DNA of 64,000 bases from Candidatus Thermodiscus eudorianus (GTDB lineage Archaea > Thermoproteota > Thermoprotei_A > Sulfolobales > Acidilobaceae), in the NCBI GenBank assembly GCA_015521085.1, contig WAOW01000006.1, positions 1 through 64,000 of the forward strand. The letters run 5' to 3'. Positions 32,577-41,845 of the stretch are shown here, piece by piece (positions within the stretch are counted from its first letter, which is position 1; every line of letters begins with the position of its first letter). Position numbers and translations under genes: made by a program. Below the pieces are notes generated by a model. The model was not told where the DNA came from and made no database searches. It saw only the letters and a program-made list of their open reading frames with translations.

Positions 32577-33431
32577 ATGCCCTCGATACTAGTAGTTGGA
32601 TACCACGAGCACGACGCGGGCAAGACGATCCTAACCGGTAGCCTAGTGAGTATACTGAGGGGCCGGGGAGTCGATGCCGTGGCGGTCAAGCCCATGGCTG
32701 GCGTGGACCTGTGGGAGTCGCCGTGGGTTCTAAACGAGATCAAGGCCCGGGGGCTAGTTGTCAGCGGCGATGCATTGAAGCTCGCCGAGGCTAGCGGCGG
32801 AGTCGATCCCGAGATCTTGAACCCTGTCACCCTGATATACGCCCCCGTGGATCCGAGCAAGGTGCATTGGAGGCCTCGCATCGGCGAGGGTAATGTAGAG
32901 GTCCTCGGTAGGGTTAGCGTGTGTAGGGAGGATAGAGTCGACACCATGCACTTCATAAACGTTGAAGCCCTGAACCTCATACCGAATGGCCTGGCTTCTA
33001 GCGTGTTGGAGGCGGGAGGCCGGCTGAAGCCGTACCCCTTTAGGGCGAGCCGGGAGCTCGTGGATAAGGTTGTGACGGGGGGCTTCACCGCTGAAATCGA
33101 ATCCTGTATGAGCAAGGTGTACTCAAGCCACGGGCTGGTCGTGGTAGAGTCTAACAGTGACGTGGCGGTGCCTACGCCCAGCTCCCTAGGGGCCGAGTGG
33201 GTCCTAGTCTCTGGCAGGGGCGTGGTAGCCGTGGTTGAGGGGGAGAGGTGGGCTAAGGCCGTGGAGGTTCTGGCTGGTACCGGTGGGGTGCGCGCGTTAA
33301 CTACCAGGGATGTGCTCAGCCTGACTGGCGTGAAGGAGGTCTTCCAACTACCCTTCCTCGTGGAGCCTATTGAGGGCTATAGTGAGTCCGACCTGGATCC
33401 GCTCCTATCCTACATACTCGGTAGGAGTTGA
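32577..33431 (+). CDS. P-loop NTPase, dethiobiotin-synthetase/CobB-like
   Basis: The protein is 284 residues from ATG 32577, which has a CCGGTGG site; an earlier ATG at 32532 would add 15 residues before the conserved SILVVGYHEHDAGKTILTGS Walker A. VDAVAVKPMAGVDLWESPW and SSHGLVVVESNSDVAVPTPS resemble the BioD/CobB/MinD-like class of P-loop proteins. Archaeal homologues are annotated only as predicted ATPases. No biotin or cobalamin genes are near, so function is unknown. The Cys residues in VSVCREDRVD and EIESCMSK might bind metal. Confidence 0.68.
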   Translation: MPSILVVGYHEHDAGKTILTGSLVSILRGRGVDAVAVKPMAGVDLWESPWVLNEIKARGLVVSGDALKLAEASGGVDPEILNPVTLIYAPVDPSKVHWRPRIGEGNVEVLGRVSVCREDRVDTMHFINVEALNLIPNGLASSVLEAGGRLKPYPFRASRELVDKVVTGGFTAEIESCMSKVYSSHGLVVVESNSDVAVPTPSSLGAEWVLVSGRGVVAVVEGERWAKAVEVLAGTGGVRALTTRDVLSLTGVKEVFQLPFLVEPIEGYSESDLDPLLSYILGRS

Positions 33432-33520
33432 CGGCTAGATTAATCACCTCCACCGGGCCACGTGGGGTTTCCTGGGCCGATGGGGTGAGTCGTGCCCGGT
33501 AGAGGAGCCACCTCTAGCCA

Positions 33521-34507
33521 ATGACTGTGGCTTTGGCGGCGATGACTAGCTCTGGGGTACCCGGAGGCCCCTCCTTCATTCCCTGCCATGGGTATATTGC
33601 CTCCGAGGACAGGTATCCTAGCCTGGTGGATGGGCGAGCGGCTTTGGCGGCCTCGACGAGGGTGTATGTTGAGAGGCTGAAGACTGGCGTGCCCGGCTTC
33701 GACCCCCTGGTGAATGGAGGGATCCCCAGGGGCTTCTTCGTCGCTGTAGTGGGCGAGCCTGGGACTGGGAAGACGGTCTTCAGCATCCACTTCGCGTGGC
33801 AGGGCGTTGTCGAGGGCGACAAGGTAGTGTATGTGACTACAGAGGAGAGCCGGGAGAGTATCGTGAGGCAGGCCGCTATGTTTGGGATGGACCTGGCTAG
33901 GGCGATGGATAAGGGTAGGCTGGTTATAATTGACGCTTTGATGAAGAGTAAGGGTGATGAGTGGAGTCTGGGCGAGCTCGATATTGAGGAGCTAGTGGAG
34001 AAGGTGCTTGAGGCCAAGAAGAAGCTCGGCTATGGTAGGGCTAGGCTGGTCATAGACTCGATGAGCGCCTTCTGGCTCGACAAGCCGGCGATGGCTAGGA
34101 AGTATAGCTACGCGGTGAAGAGGATACTCTACAAGTGGGACTTCACGGGCTACCTGGTTAGCCAGTACGCGATAACGACCTCTGAGGCCTTCGGCTGGGG
34201 GGTCGAGCACGTCGCGGACGGCATAGTCAGGTTCAGGCGCTATATCAGGGGAGGCGTGCTGAGGAGGTATGTTCTAGTGGAGAAGATGAGGCAGACGCCC
34301 CACAGCCTAGTCATGCACGAGATCAATATAGTAGATGGAAAGGGGATGATGGTCACGAGGCCAGTCACGGCCCGCAGGGAGGACGTGGCACTGCCGGGTA
34401 GCGTGAGGGACCGGATAATCCGGGCCCGCCTGGAGGAGGAGCTAGCCTCTCCTGATAACGTATCGGAGGGCGGCGATGTAGGCGACGACTTCGAGCCTAC
34501 CCAGTAG
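33521..34507 (+). CDS. KaiC-like RecA-superfamily ATPase
   Basis: The single-KaiC-domain protein has LKTGVPGFDPLVNGGIPRGF and VAVVGEPGTGKTVFSIHFAW (Walker A), DKVVYVTTEESRESIVRQA with the catalytic Glu pair, and ARLVIDSMSAFWLDKPAMAR (Walker B). The C-terminal 60 residues are basic, then acidic (ASPDNVSEGGDVGDDFEPTQ). Archaeal KaiC-like proteins are signalling ATPases, some tied to motility or phosphorylation networks. ATG 33521 has a GAGGAG site, but GTG 33662 just before the domain is possible. The end overlaps the convergent trkH gene by 66 bp. Confidence 0.8.
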   Translation: MTVALAAMTSSGVPGGPSFIPCHGYIASEDRYPSLVDGRAALAASTRVYVERLKTGVPGFDPLVNGGIPRGFFVAVVGEPGTGKTVFSIHFAWQGVVEGDKVVYVTTEESRESIVRQAAMFGMDLARAMDKGRLVIIDALMKSKGDEWSLGELDIEELVEKVLEAKKKLGYGRARLVIDSMSAFWLDKPAMARKYSYAVKRILYKWDFTGYLVSQYAITTSEAFGWGVEHVADGIVRFRRYIRGGVLRRYVLVEKMRQTPHSLVMHEINIVDGKGMMVTRPVTARREDVALPGSVRDRIIRARLEEELASPDNVSEGGDVGDDFEPTQ

Positions 34508-35923
34508 CATGGCCGCTATGAGTATAGCCTTCACTCCAAGCGGCGCGCCCGCGGCCGATAGCCCTGCGCTCAGGCCCACGTTGCCCATCGCGCTGGCTAT
34601 CTCGAAGGCGATGTCCCCCAGGTCGTACATTCCAGGGTAGACGGCGGCTAGCAGTATGACTAGTAGGGTATAGGTCACGACGAAGGCCGTCACGGTGGCT
34701 AGGGTCCTCCTCACCAGCTCCTCGTTCAACACGTACCTGCCAAGCCTCCTGCTAGGCACATATCCCCTAGCGTGGACCACGAGGTCCGCCTCGTAGGATA
34801 TGCTCTTGAGCGATATCAGTATACGGAACACCTTTATACCTCCAGCCGTGGAGAAGGCGCTCCCCCCTATCAAGGCTAGGATCGCTAGTAGGACCTTGTA
34901 GGACTCCGTGGTGGCGTGGAGGTCTCCTGCCTGGAAGCCCGCGGTGGCGAAGGAGGAGACGACGTGGAACCATACCTGGGTGAAGGTGAAGTTCCTGTGG
35001 AAGAGGGGGTCCCTCACCCACATATAGCCCGCTAGGAGTATCGAGCCTGCTATGATCGCTAGCTGCGCGTGTAGCTCTATGCTGTACCTCAGCTCCCTGA
35101 ACCTGCCCGTTAGGATCGCGTTGTGATCTGCGAAGCTCACAGCCCCCAGGAACATTATGAAAGCCGCTACCAGGAGTATCCAGTGGTTACTCATGTAGTA
35201 CCCTATGCTCTCCGTGTGGGTTGAGAAGCCTGCCGTGGCTATACCGGTCATCGAGTGTTGTATGGCGTCGCCTAGAGGCATGCCTGCCAGGAAGAAGAGC
35301 ACCGCCCCTATAATGGTCAGGACGATGTAGATAGCTCCCATCTTGACGGCGCTCCTCCTGAGGCTGGCCTCCAAGCGCTCGAACTTACCCTCAGCCAGGT
35401 ATAGCGTCGCGACGGACACGCCTGGCGGGGCTAGGAAGGCTATCGTGAAGATGACTATGCCTAGCCCGCCCTCCCACTGCATCAGGCTCCTCCAGACCTT
35501 CAACGTCTCCGGTATGGCGCTGACCTCTGGAACGTATACGTGGTGCCAGGTGCTCGGCTCGCCCGAGAGTATTGTTAACCCGGTTGTGGTCCACCCGCTG
35601 ACGCTCTCGAACAACGCGTCGATGAATGGTATATGGGACGCTGCCATGAATGGTACCGCGTCAAGGGTCGGCACTAGGAGCCAGATGAGCACTGTTACGG
35701 CCACTGCCTCACTCATCTTCAAGGGCTCGGTGCCCCTACGGGTCAACAGGTACCCTGCCAGTATGAAGGAGAGGCCCATGGAGAACATCACTATAGCCGG
35801 GTACCTCTCCTGGGGGAGGCCTTGCAGGTAGGCTAGGTATAGGCCGTATAGCCCGGAGCCTATCAGGGATAGGCTAGACGCTATTATAGCCAGGCCAGAG
35901 TAGTAGCCGAACTTCTTCAGCAT
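34442..35923 (-). CDS. trkH: TrkH-family potassium uptake channel
   Basis: The 493-residue membrane protein of the TrkH/KtrB family has about ten TM helices and four pore loops of the type SVSGWTTTGLTILSG, HSMTGIATAGFSTHTES, SSFATAGFQAGDL and SAMGNVGLSAGLSAAG, each with the selectivity-filter Gly. It mediates K+ (or Na+) uptake at the membrane with a TrkA/RCK regulator, which is not encoded in this window. ATG at 35923 is preceded by GGAGGG. The C-terminal 22 codons overlap the KaiC-like gene on the opposite strand. Confidence 0.9.
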   Translation of the reverse strand: MLKKFGYYSGLAIIASSLSLIGSGLYGLYLAYLQGLPQERYPAIVMFSMGLSFILAGYLLTRRGTEPLKMSEAVAVTVLIWLLVPTLDAVPFMAASHIPFIDALFESVSGWTTTGLTILSGEPSTWHHVYVPEVSAIPETLKVWRSLMQWEGGLGIVIFTIAFLAPPGVSVATLYLAEGKFERLEASLRRSAVKMGAIYIVLTIIGAVLFFLAGMPLGDAIQHSMTGIATAGFSTHTESIGYYMSNHWILLVAAFIMFLGAVSFADHNAILTGRFRELRYSIELHAQLAIIAGSILLAGYMWVRDPLFHRNFTFTQVWFHVVSSFATAGFQAGDLHATTESYKVLLAILALIGGSAFSTAGGIKVFRILISLKSISYEADLVVHARGYVPSRRLGRYVLNEELVRRTLATVTAFVVTYTLLVILLAAVYPGMYDLGDIAFEIASAMGNVGLSAGLSAAGAPLGVKAILIAAMLLGRLEVVAYIAALRYVIRRG

Positions 35924-36124
35924 CCCTCCATGGCCTCCCCCACGGCTATAGAGCCCGTCGCGATTGAGGAGAGGGTCCCTCCTTGGATGATATGCGTTTC
36001 CCGGGGGTAGGGGGCTGAGGAGTCCTCATCGCAGGGCCTCCCCATCGCCACGAAGGGTCGGGGTCGGAGGTTCCAGTCATCCGCCAGCCCCTCCCCCAGG
36101 GGTTTATGAGCGTGCTTGGAGGCT

Positions 36125-37531
36125 CTAATCGGTTCCCAGTAGCTCCGAGAGGGTCCCCCTCAGCTTCTCCAGGGCTAGCGGGTGTCTAACAACGCTGCTC
36201 CCCACGCGCTCTCTCCCCAGCTCCCTTTTTATGGCCTCATAGGTTTCCTCGTCGAGGACTACTACTAGTTTATCCGTCATCCCTGCCTCCTCGAAGGCCT
36301 GTTTTATGGCTTCTAGGGTCTCGGATTCGAGGTGGAAGTAGGCGATGAACTTTTTATAGTGCCTGCCGTGGGCGGCCAGGTAGTCTTTGACCCTCTTCTT
36401 CGTTATCTCTATGTAGTCCCTCTTGACCTCTTCAGTCTCCATCCACTCGGGCCAGTCGTAGTGGGTGAATGGATACCTGTCGTGGTATTCCCATGGTATG
36501 ACTCCCGGGGTCGAGACCACTATCAGGTGTAGCTTCGGGAACCACGGGTACCCGGATATAGCGGATAGTATGGCCCTGTGGGTCTTGCTCTTCCTATAGG
36601 GCTTCCTATAGCTGCAGGGCAGTAGTAGCGCGTACTCCTTATTCTTGGGCGGCTCGTAGAATCTCGTGATGTAGTCTTGCCACACCTCGAAGTGGGGGTG
36701 GAGGAGTATCTCCCTGCCGACGCCCTTTATCCTCTGCCATAGCCTGCGCGGGATCTTTGGGACGAACGCGAAGTTGCTGTGGTCGACTTCTATGGCGACG
36801 CCCATGTACTCGTACCGGCCGGTGTCCCTCCTGACGCCGCCTAGCCTCGATATAGCCCTATCGACGAGCCCGTGGAAGCTCTGCTCGTCTAGGGGCTTCC
36901 ACTTGCCCTCTATCCAGTCCAGTATGAGCCTGGTGTCCCTGTGGGGGTACGTGTTTATGACTACTATCGAGTCGCTGTAGACCGCTGCCAGGTGGATCGT
37001 CCTCTCAAGTAGCTCCTCCTGTACCTCCAGGTTGTTGTACATGATGGGGTGGCCGTTTACGAGCACGTAGGTCCTCAGGCCGAAGCCCTTGCTCTTGAGC
37101 AGCCTGGCGGCCCGGATGTAGTCTGCTACCCCCGTGTTCTTCCTGTAATACCTGTAGAGTATTATGTCGTCGGCCACCTCTAGCCCGATGGCCACTGTGA
37201 TCTTTATCCCGTCTACCCACACGCGGTCGAGGTTCTCCGTGGTGACGTCGTCGGACTTGCCCTCTATAACTATCTCCCTAACGCCTCTAGCCTTCGCCTC
37301 TTCTATCAGGGACTTTACAAAGTCGAGGGGGAATTGCCTCGGGTCCAGCATGCTGCCCGAGGAGAAGAGCTTCACTACCTCGGGCTTGCCGGCCTTGTCG
37401 AGGGCCCTGAGGTACTTTTGCCTGAGTGCCTCTAGGCTTGTCTCGGCTCTTCTCTTCCCCCAGCCGCAGAAGTAGCATGCGCCCCAGCTGCACCTGCCGT
37501 GCTCTAGTACTACCGATATCGTTTTCTGCAT
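36125..37531 (-). CDS. Radical SAM / ArcS-type fusion, probable archaeosine biosynthesis
   Basis: The 468-residue protein has two parts. The N-terminal radical-SAM part has GRCSWGACYFCGWGK (Cys14, 19 and 22, a C-x4-C-x2-C spacing) and VKLFSSGSMLDPRQFPLDFV, resembling RaSEA (TIGR01210). The C-terminal part, from about residue 300, has LLLPCSYRKPYRKSKTHRAI, then HLIVVSTPGVIPWEYHDRYP and FTHYDWPEWMETEEVKRDYI, the catalytic core motif order of archaeosine synthase ArcS. Archaeosine at tRNA position 15 is made from preQ0-tRNA by ArcS with RaSEA as a partner, so one chain may hold both activities. ATG at 37531 begins MQKTISVVLEHGRCSWG. The assignment is from motif recognition. Confidence 0.75.
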   Translation of the reverse strand: MQKTISVVLEHGRCSWGACYFCGWGKRRAETSLEALRQKYLRALDKAGKPEVVKLFSSGSMLDPRQFPLDFVKSLIEEAKARGVREIVIEGKSDDVTTENLDRVWVDGIKITVAIGLEVADDIILYRYYRKNTGVADYIRAARLLKSKGFGLRTYVLVNGHPIMYNNLEVQEELLERTIHLAAVYSDSIVVINTYPHRDTRLILDWIEGKWKPLDEQSFHGLVDRAISRLGGVRRDTGRYEYMGVAIEVDHSNFAFVPKIPRRLWQRIKGVGREILLHPHFEVWQDYITRFYEPPKNKEYALLLPCSYRKPYRKSKTHRAILSAISGYPWFPKLHLIVVSTPGVIPWEYHDRYPFTHYDWPEWMETEEVKRDYIEITKKRVKDYLAAHGRHYKKFIAYFHLESETLEAIKQAFEEAGMTDKLVVVLDEETYEAIKRELGRERVGSSVVRHPLALEKLRGTLSELLGTD

Positions 37532-37618
37532 TGTCTCTGTCGCCTTGGGGATAGTGTTTTGTTCCTGGTGGTTTAATACTTGAGTAGTATCTCTGGGGTT
37601 GAAGGGGCTAGTTAATTA

Positions 37619-39379
37619 ATGGCGTGGCCGGACAATTGTGTCGTTGGGGTCCTGGGCTTGGCTAGCGAGGTATTGGATAAGATCGTTATAATCGGCGGCA
37701 CCACCGGGATCGGGTTAAAAAGACTATATAATTGCCTGAAAACTAGGAAATTCGATGTTGGAGACGCATGCGTATTCCACTTCGAGAGCATGCTGGAGGA
37801 GGAGTACTCTCGCCCGGGTCGATGCGGCGATATAGAGCAGCTGATAGCTCTGACGCTCACCTCAAGGCCAGCCGCCCTCAAGGCCTTCTCCAGAGGGATA
37901 GAGCGGATAAGGGCTAGAATAGCGGAGAGGGGGTGCAACAAGGCGGTAGTGGTAGCCCATCTAACATACCTGAGCAAGAGGAGCATAATAGCGAATCCCG
38001 CCCTCGTGGACCTGCTGAGGATGGCTAGGGAGGCGTCTATAATCTACATGACCGACGACCACTTCGACGCGCTATACAGGATGGCCCTCAGCGCAAGCGA
38101 CCGCGTAGTCAGCGGCTCGGGCAGCTGCGCCGGGCTACCCGAGACCCCCTACCACATAGATCCGGTGCTCTACCTCACATGGCGCGCGGTGGACTCCAAC
38201 ATACTGAGCCTGGCCGTCGAGATAAAGCCGGGGACCGAGACCTATATCTTCGGGGTCAAACACCCGGCCAGGGACTTCCAGCTCCTCCTCAAGAGGGTCT
38301 TGAAGACGCGGCGGGAGTTCATGGTTGACTCGACGCCGGTCACGGCCTATCTCTCGCACCCGATAACGCAGGTTAGAGCGATGTACGTCGCGCTCGGCGA
38401 TAGGCCGCTGAGCGAGCTTTCTCTCGTCAAGTCTATAGAGGCTTTGAAGGAGGCGCTGAGGAGGGCTAAGGACGATATAGTGATATATGAGCCCACGACC
38501 GTAGACGAGTTACACCAGGATAGGTATTCTAGGATAAGGGAGATCGTACCCCGGGATCTGGTGGAGAAGACCGTCCTTGGAGGAAGCTTGGGCGTCGAGG
38601 AAGTAGAGGGTGATCCTCCCCTTATACACTCGCTCTTCGTGGATTCCATGAATAGGTGGCCCTACAGCGAGGTGAACCTCCGCGAGTATTGCGCTGGCCA
38701 GCCAGTGTATCCCTATCGGGAGGGCGGCAGGCTCAGTATACTGGATCCCCTGATGGCTGTGATATATGGGGATGACATGTACAGCAATTTGCTTGTAGAC
38801 GTCGTGGTCCACAACATGGCCAAGCCAGGCCCTACTAGCGGGGCTATGAGAGGCATGCTAATGACCCAGCTCCTGGACCTCGTCAACGCCCAGATAGAGG
38901 AGAGGGACTACGCCTACGTATCACAGTCAGACCATATAATAGCCGCTACGACCGCGGTGGTAGTCTCCGAGAAGGACGCTAGGGAGATGGGCATAGAGCC
39001 TGGCATATACATCCCATGGAGTACTGGAATGGACGCTGAGATACAGCGGGCCAGAGCCCTAGCCAAGCCAATAACCTACTACCTGCTACCACTGTGCTCC
39101 GACACTCTACTCGAAGCAACCACCAGCAGGGATGAGGCCAGACGCCTCGGCGAGACCCTGACAGCGGGGTTCAAGCAGTGCAATGCTAATACGACGGCTA
39201 GCACTTGCGGCGACGAGGAGGCTATAGAGGCGGTCAGGAGGTGCGCAGTCAGGATACAGAGGGGAGGCCTCTTCGCAACCATAGGGGGCGGGGTCAGGGT
39301 GTGCGTCCTACCAGTCCTCTACAGGAAGGGTGTGGAGTATGAGGAGCTCGTGGAGGCCTACTCCAAGTCCCTCTGTTGA
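37619..39379 (+). CDS. Large unrecognised protein, possible P-loop-like N-terminal domain
   Basis: The 586-residue soluble protein does not match a family I know. The N-terminal 175 residues include KIVIIGGTTGIGLKRLYNCL, a glycine-rich loop with a displaced Lys (not a strict Walker A), KAVVVAHLTYLSKRSIIANP, and ASIIYMTDDHFDALYRM, which together resemble a nucleoside-kinase-like fold. A second part has VTAYLSHPITQVRAMYVALG, then DDIVIYEPTTVDELHQDRYS; these resemble nucleotide-handling transferases only loosely. Several of the many cysteines (about 11) lie in the last 90 residues. ATG at 37619. It is monocistronic, convergent with a small gene. Confidence 0.7.
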   Translation: MAWPDNCVVGVLGLASEVLDKIVIIGGTTGIGLKRLYNCLKTRKFDVGDACVFHFESMLEEEYSRPGRCGDIEQLIALTLTSRPAALKAFSRGIERIRARIAERGCNKAVVVAHLTYLSKRSIIANPALVDLLRMAREASIIYMTDDHFDALYRMALSASDRVVSGSGSCAGLPETPYHIDPVLYLTWRAVDSNILSLAVEIKPGTETYIFGVKHPARDFQLLLKRVLKTRREFMVDSTPVTAYLSHPITQVRAMYVALGDRPLSELSLVKSIEALKEALRRAKDDIVIYEPTTVDELHQDRYSRIREIVPRDLVEKTVLGGSLGVEEVEGDPPLIHSLFVDSMNRWPYSEVNLREYCAGQPVYPYREGGRLSILDPLMAVIYGDDMYSNLLVDVVVHNMAKPGPTSGAMRGMLMTQLLDLVNAQIEERDYAYVSQSDHIIAATTAVVVSEKDAREMGIEPGIYIPWSTGMDAEIQRARALAKPITYYLLPLCSDTLLEATTSRDEARRLGETLTAGFKQCNANTTASTCGDEEAIEAVRRCAVRIQRGGLFATIGGGVRVCVLPVLYRKGVEYEELVEAYSKSLC

Positions 39380-39588
39380 CCGTGGACCAGAACCCTTGCA
39401 ACCATATACGGGTAATCCTCCTCCCTGTAGAATAGCTTGTTTATCTTGAAGAGGAGCACGCCCTTCCCGGATACCCTGCGCATCTCGATCCTCAGCCCCT
39501 TCTCCTTCAACGGGTAGGATAGGCTCGCTGCCTTCAGCGCTTTATCCTCCGAGTACTCTACTATAATCTTGTCCTCCAACGCGCCCAT
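39358..39588 (-). CDS. Small conserved-looking hypothetical protein
   Basis: The 76-residue alpha/beta protein reads IIVEYSEDKALKAASLSYPL, then KEKGLRIEMRRVSGKGVLLF and KINKLFYREEDYPYMVARVL. Its layout loosely recalls Pcc1 (a KEOPS subunit) but key positions are not convincing and I do not assign it. ATG at 39588. Its end overlaps the 586-aa gene by 22 nt tail to tail. Base composition matches its neighbours. Confidence 0.5.
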   Translation of the reverse strand: MGALEDKIIVEYSEDKALKAASLSYPLKEKGLRIEMRRVSGKGVLLFKINKLFYREEDYPYMVARVLVHGQQRDLE

Positions 39589-39791
39589 CCCTAGAGTCTA
39601 CTATAGGGACCCGGGGGATCTAACCCGGTTTCTCCCGGTAGTACGGGGTTGCCCCCAGTGCTATGTCTTGCCCTGTATTACCATTTATGCCGGAAGCCCC
39701 TCTCGGCTCCTAAGACTGTATGGGAACACTGTGGGGGCAGAGATAAGACCCTAGAGGATACACTAGGACCGAGGAGGGTAGATGAAGAGCC

Positions 39792-40583
39792 ATGAATAGG
39801 AGAGACATGGTGAAGAGGGCGGCCGAGATCCTAGCGTCTTCAACCCACGCCATAGCATTCACCGGAGCCGGGATATCGACTCCAAGCGGCATACCCGACT
39901 TCCGGGGCCCCTCAGGCCTATGGAGGAGGATCTCGCCGGAGGTGTTCGAGATAAGCTACTTCCGCAGGCACCCCGAGGAGGCCTGGAGGGTGTTCATAGA
40001 GCTCTACAAGTCAATTAAGGGGGTTAAGCCTAACCCCGCGCACTACGCGCTGGCATACCTCGAACGGATAGGCGTCGTCAAGCACGTCATAACCCAGAAC
40101 ATAGACCGTCTCCACCAGGCCGCTGGGAGCAGGAACGTGATAGAACTCCACGGTTCGATAGGATACGCCGTTTGCCTCGACTGCAGGCGGAGGATCAAGC
40201 TGGAGGAGGCCATAGCGATCGCGGAGAAGGGAAGGCCCAGATGCCCCTACTGTGGAGGGCTACTCAAGCCGGACGTCGTCTTCTTCGGAGAGACACTACC
40301 CCTGGAGGCTCTGGAGAGGGCCTTTGACATAGCCAGGACGAGTGACGCCGTGCTAGTGGCTGGTAGCAGTCTATACGTGGCCCCTGCACGCTATGTCCCT
40401 CTCATAGCCAAGGAGTCCGGGGCTAGGATAATCATTGTCAACATGGGACACGTCTACGGGAGGGAGATCGCCGACATCTACCTGGAGGCCCCGGTGGAGG
40501 AGGCGTTACCCGAGATATGCGCTGAGACGGCCAGGCTCCTGGGAGAGGATCCGAGGGGCTGCAGGTCCCCACAAGACTCGTAA
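39792..40583 (+). CDS. Sir2-family NAD-dependent protein deacylase
   Basis: The 263-residue sirtuin has the NAD site AFTGAGISTPSGIPDFRGP, the VITQNIDRLHQAAG motif, the catalytic His in VIELHGSIGYAV, and a zinc ribbon formed by CLDCRRR and CPYCGGLLKPDVVFFGE. LVAGSSLYVAPARYVPL and IIVNMG complete the Rossmann core. In crenarchaea Sir2 deacetylates the chromatin protein Alba and other targets. ATG at 39792; the purine-rich leader GGAGGGTAGATGAAGAG provides the ribosome site. The C-terminal tail adds CRSPQDS with an extra Cys. Confidence 0.9.
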   Translation: MNRRDMVKRAAEILASSTHAIAFTGAGISTPSGIPDFRGPSGLWRRISPEVFEISYFRRHPEEAWRVFIELYKSIKGVKPNPAHYALAYLERIGVVKHVITQNIDRLHQAAGSRNVIELHGSIGYAVCLDCRRRIKLEEAIAIAEKGRPRCPYCGGLLKPDVVFFGETLPLEALERAFDIARTSDAVLVAGSSLYVAPARYVPLIAKESGARIIIVNMGHVYGREIADIYLEAPVEEALPEICAETARLLGEDPRGCRSPQDS

Positions 40584-40675
40584 GGTCTAGGAGGGCCACG
40601 GGGATCGATCTGCTAGTAGGATTTATTGAGGCCGGCGAACGATATTAACCCGGCCAGAGAGGGTGCCAAGCCGCA

Positions 40676-41845
40676 ATGCCAGCGAACCTACCGCCGGAGG
40701 CCAAGGCTAAGCTGGCCAAGTACAGCGATGCGAAGACGCCGGAGGAGAAGATGCGGGCCCTAGAGGAGTTTCTATCGGCGGTCCCGAAGCACAAGGGGAC
40801 CGAGAACATAAGACTGTGGGCCCGTAGGCGCCTGGCGGAGCTCAGGGAGGAGGTCGAGGCTAGGAAAGCTAGGAGGGGAGGCGGGGGCCCCAGGATCTTC
40901 GTGGAGAGGGCTGGGGCCGGCCAGGTGGTCTTGCTGGGCCCCCCTAACTCTGGCAAGAGCAGTATCCTAGCCAGGGTCACCAATGCATCGCCCGAGATAG
41001 CGGATTACCCCTTCACCACGCAGCTACCGGTTCCGGGCATGCTGGCCTACAAGGATATACAGTTCCAGCTGGTCGACACGCCCCCGCTACTGCTCGATCA
41101 GCCCAATAGCCCCATCAACAACAGGGTCATCGGGCTTGCTCGCAACGCTAACGCGGTAGCCCTAGTTGTGGGGCTCGACGAGGAGGATCCTGGTAGGGTA
41201 CTCTCTAGGCTTATAGGCTTCCTGGCCGAGCGTGGTATAGTCATAACAAAGACCCGTGGACTGGTTAGGATAAGGCGGGACCGTAGTGTTAACGGCTTGA
41301 AGATCGTGGGTAGCGGTAGGATGCTTGACTTCACGGAGGACGACTTGCGTAGGCTCCTCTCCCAGTACAGGATATACAATGCGGTTGTAGAGCTTGAGGG
41401 CGACGTCACCCTCGACGACGTCGAGGACGCCATATTCACGACCAGGGTCTACAAGCCAGCGATAATCATACTGAACAAGGTCGACCTACCCGACGCGCGG
41501 GGAAAGCTGGAGCTCGTCAAGAGAGTCGCTCCCCCAGACGTCCCCCTAATAGCTGCAAGTGCGAGGACCGGCGAGGGCCTCGAAGGCCTGGGCGAGACCA
41601 TCTTCAAGGTGCTGGGCGTCATAAGGGTCTACACGAAGCAGCCCAACAAGGAGCCGGACCCGGACCCTCTAGTGCTTGAGAGGGGCTCCACAGTGATGGA
41701 TGCTGCCAAGAGGATCCACAAGGACCTGGCCAGGCGTTTCCGGTATGCGAAGATCTGGGGGCCGAGTGCAAAGTACCCGGGGCAGAGGGTTGGAGCTGAC
41801 CATGTCCTGGAGGACGGTGACGTCATAGAGGTCCACGCCGGCTAG
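40676..41845 (+). CDS. DRG-type Obg-family GTPase with TGS domain
   Basis: The 389-residue GTPase of the DRG/Obg group has an N-terminal helical segment, G1 VVLLGPPNSGKSSILARVTN, G3 FQLVDTPPLLL, G4 IILNKVDLPDARG, and G5 LIAASARTGEGLEGL. A C-terminal TGS domain ends in ADHVLEDGDVIEVHAG. DRG proteins bind ribosomes and act in translation. ATG at 40676 is preceded by GAGGGTG. It overlaps the CDF transporter gene by 4 nt tail to tail. G3 is DTPP rather than DTPG. Confidence 0.88.
   Translation: MPANLPPEAKAKLAKYSDAKTPEEKMRALEEFLSAVPKHKGTENIRLWARRRLAELREEVEARKARRGGGGPRIFVERAGAGQVVLLGPPNSGKSSILARVTNASPEIADYPFTTQLPVPGMLAYKDIQFQLVDTPPLLLDQPNSPINNRVIGLARNANAVALVVGLDEEDPGRVLSRLIGFLAERGIVITKTRGLVRIRRDRSVNGLKIVGSGRMLDFTEDDLRRLLSQYRIYNAVVELEGDVTLDDVEDAIFTTRVYKPAIIILNKVDLPDARGKLELVKRVAPPDVPLIAASARTGEGLEGLGETIFKVLGVIRVYTKQPNKEPDPDPLVLERGSTVMDAAKRIHKDLARRFRYAKIWGPSAKYPGQRVGADHVLEDGDVIEVHAG

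Noticed and set aside
39358-39588. KEOPS subunit Pcc1
   Set aside because: Length and strand order are similar, but key family residues could not be seen, so it is left unassigned.
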